From assembly GCA_021797825.1 (NCBI GenBank), contig JAJZZA010000016.1, positions 1 through 55,084 on the forward strand: a DNA stretch of 55,084 nucleotides, in the 5' to 3' direction. The DNA is from Bacillota bacterium. Lineage in GTDB: Bacteria; Bacillota; Sulfobacillia; Sulfobacillales; Sulfobacillaceae. The position numbers and the translations under genes were made by a program. Shown piece after piece: positions 51,311 to 55,084 of the stretch. Position 1 is the stretch's first letter, and each line of letters begins with the position of its first letter. The notes under the pieces are model-generated. The model searched no databases. It was not told the origin of the DNA and worked only from the letters and a program-made list of their open reading frames with translations.

Positions 51311-52591
51311 ATGGATAGGACTGGAGCGCGCCAACGTTGGGCGCGGCTGATTCCCGTCATTTTCATCGTCTACAGCTTGGCCTTTGTGGACCGGGCCAAC
51401 TTTGGATTCGGAGCCGCCGCCGGATTGGCCAAGACTTTAGGCATTACCGCCGGCACCACCGCCTTATTGGGGTCGTTGTTCTTTCTGGGATATTTTCTGT
51501 TTCAGATTCCCGGCGCGCATTATGCCGAAAAGCGCAGCGCAAAGCGGATCGTATTTTGGGGAATGATTTTATGGGGCGTGTTGGCCTCGCTGACCGGGAT
51601 CTTAACCAGCATCGGCTGGTTGATGGTCGACCGCGTGCTGCTCGGCGTGGTGGAAAGCGTTCTGTTTCCCTCGCTGCTGGTGTTCAACACGCATTGGTTC
51701 TTAAAACCCGAACGGGCGCGGGCCAACACGTTTTTGATTCTGGGCAACCCGGTCACGGTGTTATGGATGTCGGTGGTATCGGGGTTTCTCATCCAACTCG
51801 CCGGCTGGCAATGGATGTTTATTCTGGAGGGAATCCCGTCCATTATCATGGCGTTGGTCTGGTGGGCTTTGATCAATGATCAGCCAACCGAAGCCACGTG
51901 GCTCAATGCCGAGGCCAAAACCAATCTGGCCCGGCAGTTGGCCGAGGAACAAAATCAGTTCCCCCAGCGCGTAAACTACTGGGCCGCATTTAAATCCCGC
52001 GAGGTGTTGCTGCTGTCGGGCCAATATTTCCTGTGGAGCATCGGGGTCTACGGGTTTGTGCTATGGCTGCCCTCGATTGTCAAAGCCGGATCGGGACTGG
52101 GCATTGGCCTGACCGGGCTCATCAGCGCAACCCCGTACGTTCTCGCCATTCTCTTCATGGTCGCGGCGTCATATTTCGCCGATCGCCAGCTTAACCGCAA
52201 GGTTTACGTATGGCCTTTTTTGCTGGCCGGCGGCCTGGCCCTCTACGGCTCCTTTTCCATGGGTGTCCATAACTTTTTGCCGGCCATGATTTTACTGGCC
52301 TTGGCGGGCGGATTGATGTACGCCCCGTACGGACCCTTCTTTGCCATCATTCCCGACATCATCCCGCGCAGTGCCTCTGGTGAGTCGATGGCCTTGATAA
52401 ACAGCATGGGGGCTTTGGGGTCGTTTGTGGGAGCCTACTTTGTCGGCTATTTAAACGCCGCCACCGGCACCCCTAACGACGGGTTTCTGTTTATGTCGGT
52501 TTGCGTCATCGCCGCGTCGGTCCTGACCATGCTGGTGAAAACTGGCGTCCAAACGCGTCCCCAGATCAATCCTTCCCGACAAATACTGTAA
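51311..52591 (+). CDS. MFS transporter, anion:cation symporter family (2-ketogluconate/sugar-acid type)
   Basis: From ATG 51311 the protein has 426 residues and about 12 membrane helices. FVDRANFGFGAA near residue 24 is the first-helix motif of the ACS family (glucarate, tartrate, phthalate, 2-ketogluconate). GAHYAEKRSAKR, in the first long loop, stands at the motif A position. GAGAGGAG just upstream overlaps the regulator's end. Five bases separate it from lacI. A sugar-acid substrate fits the kinase and dehydrogenase beside it. Confidence 0.88.
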   Translation: MDRTGARQRWARLIPVIFIVYSLAFVDRANFGFGAAAGLAKTLGITAGTTALLGSLFFLGYFLFQIPGAHYAEKRSAKRIVFWGMILWGVLASLTGILTSIGWLMVDRVLLGVVESVLFPSLLVFNTHWFLKPERARANTFLILGNPVTVLWMSVVSGFLIQLAGWQWMFILEGIPSIIMALVWWALINDQPTEATWLNAEAKTNLARQLAEEQNQFPQRVNYWAAFKSREVLLLSGQYFLWSIGVYGFVLWLPSIVKAGSGLGIGLTGLISATPYVLAILFMVAASYFADRQLNRKVYVWPFLLAGGLALYGSFSMGVHNFLPAMILLALAGGLMYAPYGPFFAIIPDIIPRSASGESMALINSMGALGSFVGAYFVGYLNAATGTPNDGFLFMSVCVIAASVLTMLVKTGVQTRPQINPSRQIL

Positions 52592-52679
52592 CCGGACGGA
52601 CGGCAAGGGACGGGCGTCTCCCGTCTCTTGGCCGTTAACTTGCGACCTCACGCGCGAGGCCGAGGCAGGGGGCCACATC

Positions 52680-53651
52680 TTGCACACTGCATACTGTCAA
52701 GCACTGTCTTTGCTCATTGGCTGGGACCAGGTGGCAGACAACCCGTATCCCTGGGAATTCGGCGTCCCGGACGATGCCGCGCTGCACCGGATCGAAGGCC
52801 TCATCACCCACCCCGGATATCCTTTACCCCGCGAGCGTCTTCGCCGCATGTCCCAGCTGAAGGTGGTGTCAACCTATGGTGTGGGCTATGACTATATTGA
52901 CGTCGAGGCGGCGTCCGAGTTAGGCATTCTGGTGACCCACACGCCCAACGCGGTGATCGCGGCAACGGCCGAATTGGGATTGTCGCTGGTACTGGCCAGT
53001 CTTCGCCACCTGGTGGCCCATGACCGCCTAATCCGCGCAGGACATTCGGGTCACACCCCCAATCCCGTGTTTGCCCATCCCTTGCTGGCTCATGACGCAG
53101 CCGGGCAAACCATCGGCATCGTCGGGTACGGCCGCATCGGCCAGCGCCTGGCGCACTTGCTCGGATTGGTCGGGTTTCCCACCCTCTACACGCGGGCTCA
53201 CGGACCTATCGCGGGAATTGACGGCTATCGAACGCTTGACCAATTAATCGCCGAGTCCGACATCCTGGTGTTGACGCTGCCGTTGACGGCCAATACCTGG
53301 CACATCATGGACGCCGTACGCATCGCCGGGATGAAGGCGCAGGCCCAGCTGATCAATATCGGCCGCGGAGCCTGTGTCGACGAAGAGGCGTTGGTGCGCG
53401 CGCTTAAAGAGCGCCGCATCGGCGGCGCGGCGCTTGATGTCTTTGAGTTTGAACCCCGCATCAGCGACGAACTGACCGCCCTCGACAATGTAATTCTGTC
53501 TCCGCATGTCGGCACCACGACCTGGGAGACCCGCGCGCGCATGACCCGCGAGGCAGTCGGCAACATTGTGCAAGCGCTGCAGGGAAGGCCCAGCAATGCC
53601 GTAAATTTGCCGTCTTGGACCCGAAGCAACCCGCAACCGGCGACCAGTTAA
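52680..53651 (+). CDS. D-2-hydroxyacid dehydrogenase (2-ketogluconate/hydroxypyruvate reductase-like)
   Basis: The 323-residue NAD(P)-dependent enzyme has the Rossmann motif VGYGRIGQRLA near residue 142. Its catalytic triad is arginine in NIGRGACVDE, glutamate in FEFEPRI and histidine in LSPHVGTTT. The N-terminal half shows STYGVGYDYIDVEAA. Members reduce 2-ketogluconate, glyoxylate or hydroxypyruvate. The start is TTG 52680, with AGGGGG eight bases upstream; no better start is near. With the transporter and kinase it would give 2-ketogluconate to gluconate to 6-phosphogluconate. Confidence 0.88.
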   Translation: MHTAYCQALSLLIGWDQVADNPYPWEFGVPDDAALHRIEGLITHPGYPLPRERLRRMSQLKVVSTYGVGYDYIDVEAASELGILVTHTPNAVIAATAELGLSLVLASLRHLVAHDRLIRAGHSGHTPNPVFAHPLLAHDAAGQTIGIVGYGRIGQRLAHLLGLVGFPTLYTRAHGPIAGIDGYRTLDQLIAESDILVLTLPLTANTWHIMDAVRIAGMKAQAQLINIGRGACVDEEALVRALKERRIGGAALDVFEFEPRISDELTALDNVILSPHVGTTTWETRARMTREAVGNIVQALQGRPSNAVNLPSWTRSNPQPATS

Positions 53652-54054
53652 GATGCCGCGGGGTGTAGCTCCGTGGTCGGGAAACCCGGCCGCGGTGATG
53701 TCCATGCCGCCTTTATCGCGGATTGCGGTTTTTTTCGCGACGCTGTCCAGATCATGCGGTAGAGCAGGGGCACAAGCTAAGTCTGGTCAATGGCGCCATT
53801 GCCTGCTAGCTGTGGCGGTCGAACCGTGGCGACATCTCCGTAGCGTTTTGGGTTTGAGTCATAGACAGTCGGCAGGTCAAAGAGTGTTAGATGACTGGAC
53901 CCCAGCGGCCACTGTCATCGTTCTCAGGCACGGCAGTGTTCTGTGAGTTTCCTGACCGCTCTCTTTCAGCAACTCCCGGTGTTAATTAATCCTCGTGAAC
54001 CCCCCCCTCGGGCAAACAGGTGCCATGTAACTGTCACGCAATGTGATCGTGGAA
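53652..54054 (+). other. Gene-free stretch, with a weak terminator candidate
   Basis: About 400 bases without a supported gene. At 53707-53735 CCGC and GCGG flank a loop and are followed by seven T residues, a weak terminator for the dehydrogenase operon. TTAATTAA occurs near 53983. Confidence 0.4.
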
Positions 54055-54442
54055 TTAACCCATACCCGCGAGAACTTCCGGCAAGTTGCACAGGGACGGA
54101 ATAACAAAATCAGGTTGCGGCAATTGTTTTGGGTTGTCAGCCGATCCCTGTCGCGGCGCGCGCTGCACCTCTATCGTGGTCATGCCCAGTCGCTTTCCAA
54201 ATGCCACATCTGTCTCGCGGCGGTCACCCACCAATACGCAATGCTCAGGAGCGGACTGCAAACGCTCTAAGACAACCTTACCCATCCATTGCGACGGTTT
54301 CCCCGTCATCACTTCCACCGTGCGACCGGTTACCGCTTGCAGAGCCGCAATCGTCGCTCCCGCGTCCGGCAATCCCCCATCTGGGGCTAATCTTTACCCA
54401 TAGGTCGGCATATTTTTCCATACGAATCGTCCATTGGATCAG
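54055..54442 (-). pseudogene. HAD-IIA (NagD-type) phosphatase remnant
   Basis: The last 105 residues (54372 to 54055) read GATIAALQAVTGR, then VMTGKPSQWMGKVVLERL and LVGDRRETDVAFGKRLGM, the C-terminal motifs of NagD/p-nitrophenylphosphatase-like proteins, including the metal-binding GDR-xxTD. Just upstream a different frame gives TIRMEKYADLWVKI, matching the preceding family segment (FTYEKLA). A frameshift and loss of about a dozen residues lie near 54385-54400, and nothing N-terminal remains beyond about 54442. The gene is therefore dead and truncated, next to a transposase fragment that may have cut it. Confidence 0.72.
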
Positions 54443-54525
54443 TCAGGACCGATCGGTGCTGCCCGATGAAGCGTGCCAACCCGTCGCCACGACCGCAGGC
54501 GACCTGTTTCGTGGCATGCGAATGG

Positions 54526-54546
54526 CCCGTCGCGCACCGCGACGGG
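54526..54546. repeat. Nine-base perfect hairpin near the transposase end
   Basis: CCCGTCGCG (54526-54534) and CGCGACGGG (54538-54546) flank a three-base loop, 17 bases past the transposase stop. It may be a terminator-like or end structure of the insertion sequence. The terminal repeat itself could not be identified because the other end lies outside the window. Confidence 0.45.
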
Positions 54547-54562
54547 AAGAGTTCCGGACAGG

Positions 54563-54963
54563 TTATGAGGGCGCTGCTGGCAGCTCGTTCCACCAACAGA
54601 GGAACTGCAACTGTCGATATCCCCGCCACAAGGTTTTCACGCCCGGCTCCCCGTCGCGGTTCCGGCCCCAAAAGCCGCCGAGTTTGGCCATCGTCCGCAC
54701 CGCGTCCCGCCATGGCAGGGGGCGCCCCGGGGGCCGGGCCGGTTTTTGGGTGGCGGCCACGCGTTCAAGGACCGTGATTTCGGCCGGTGAAAACGCGACC
54801 GTAGGGGACTGATCGGGATCGATCCGGACTTGATAGGTCATCCACAGTAGCCGCCAGGACACCATGGAATACAGCGTGACCGCACATTCCAGCCGCTCAC
54901 GCGTTTCTAATTGGAGGGCTTCGACGTGGCTCCCCCCGGTTTTCAACGTGAAATGCCAGCGTT
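54563..54963 (-). mobile_element. IS4/Tn5-like transposase, 3' exon only
   Basis: The frame reads RWHFTLKTGG, HVEALQLETRERLECAV, then MAKLGGFWGRNRDGEPGVK and TLWRGYRQL, the C-terminal part of Tn5-type DDE transposases. The lysine of HFTLK fits the K of the family's Y(2)R(3)E(6)K signature. That puts the catalytic Glu codon immediately before RWHF, where the sequence switches to group II intron (boundary about 54963/54964). Translation from 55018 is therefore an artefact running through the intron. The upstream exon must lie beyond the window. Confidence 0.78.
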
Positions 54964-55084
54964 GTCGGGTAAAGGACTGGCGCGGTATCGTCGCGACCCG
55001 TCTCCAGCCCCTCCCCATAAGAACTGCTCGTGAGGTTTTCCCTCAAGCAGCTCACCCCATAAGCTTCGTCAAAAGGGTTATGCG
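54964..55084 (-). mobile_element. Group II intron, 3' end (domains V and VI)
   Basis: On the minus strand, 55053 to 55021 forms the 33-base domain V hairpin. It starts GAGC, has the AGGGAAAACCT tetraloop region and closes with GTTC, complementary on both sides as in bacterial group II introns. Domain VI follows (55020 to about 54970), with GGGCTGG pairing with CCAGTCC, and the sequence ends ACCCGAC at 54970-54964, like the usual C(T/C)CGAC/CCGAC 3' end. The rest of the intron lies to the right of the window, including any reverse transcriptase gene. It interrupts the transposase gene. Confidence 0.75.

Noticed and set aside
54964-55018. N-terminal extension of the transposase frame to an ATG at 55018
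   Set aside because: These bases fold as group II intron domain VI, so the translated extension is not transposase sequence.

Overview
The window reads as chromosome of a high-GC, spore-forming Firmicute. Sporulation-linked genes support this: prkA, yhbH and spoVR in one run, an alpha/beta-type small acid-soluble spore protein, and a YIEGIA-domain protein. Pyruvate kinase carries the C-terminal extension common in Bacillales and Clostridia, and strong AGGAGG-type ribosome sites precede most genes. Gene content and composition would suit a Sulfobacillus-like lineage, but that placement is inference; no rRNA or other marker is present. I saw no tRNA, rRNA or CRISPR array.

Layout. 1-2264: an EAL-domain remnant, a membrane/molybdopterin oxidoreductase fusion, and a corA gene with an internal deletion. 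2381-4952: citrate synthase, a small unknown protein and a NUDIX hydrolase transcribed divergently from paired extended -10 promoters, and a zinc-ribbon membrane protein. 4949-10218 (minus): corA, prkA, yhbH and spoVR, the last three overlapping. 10311-11469: YIEGIA protein and a small partner. 12184-13872: phosphate transporter PiT plus DUF47 protein behind an 11-bp-periodic repeat resembling a Pho box. 14205-18344: a MarR regulator with a visible operator, overlapping the two halves of a heterodimeric ABC exporter. 18512-27486 (minus): spore protein, creatininase-family enzyme, aspartate-type aminotransferase, murD, typA, a DnaE-type polymerase with a degenerate PHP domain, and a membrane protein. 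27985-34536 (minus): cation exchanger, trmL, D-amino acid aminotransferase, pyruvate kinase with a small upstream partner, and an EmrB/QacA-type MFS pump. 34760-36346 (plus) is an Rqc2/NFACT protein.

37556-48292 is the most distinctive region. It holds one co-directional block for a cytoplasmic molybdopterin enzyme: an HdrB-like CCG protein, the molybdenum catalytic subunit, two four-cluster ferredoxins, a FAD/NAD(P) oxidoreductase, MoeA, a MoaA-like radical SAM protein, a QueD/PTPS-like pterin enzyme, MobA, an unrecognised 84-residue protein and a MOT1-type molybdate permease. The radical SAM plus pterin-synthase pair inside a molybdenum-cofactor operon is the best candidate for an undescribed function. 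A decayed LacI-type regulator remnant lies just upstream and resembles the intact LacI gene at 50262.

48649-53651 encodes a probable 2-ketogluconate/gluconate utilisation unit: an FGGY kinase, a divergent LacI regulator, an MFS transporter and a D-2-hydroxyacid dehydrogenase. Tandem palindromic operators lie between the kinase and the regulator. The right edge is decaying mobile DNA. It contains a frameshifted HAD phosphatase remnant and the 3' part of an IS4/Tn5-like transposase. The transposase is interrupted by a group II intron whose domains V and VI are visible and whose inferred boundary falls in the codon of the transposase's catalytic glutamate.
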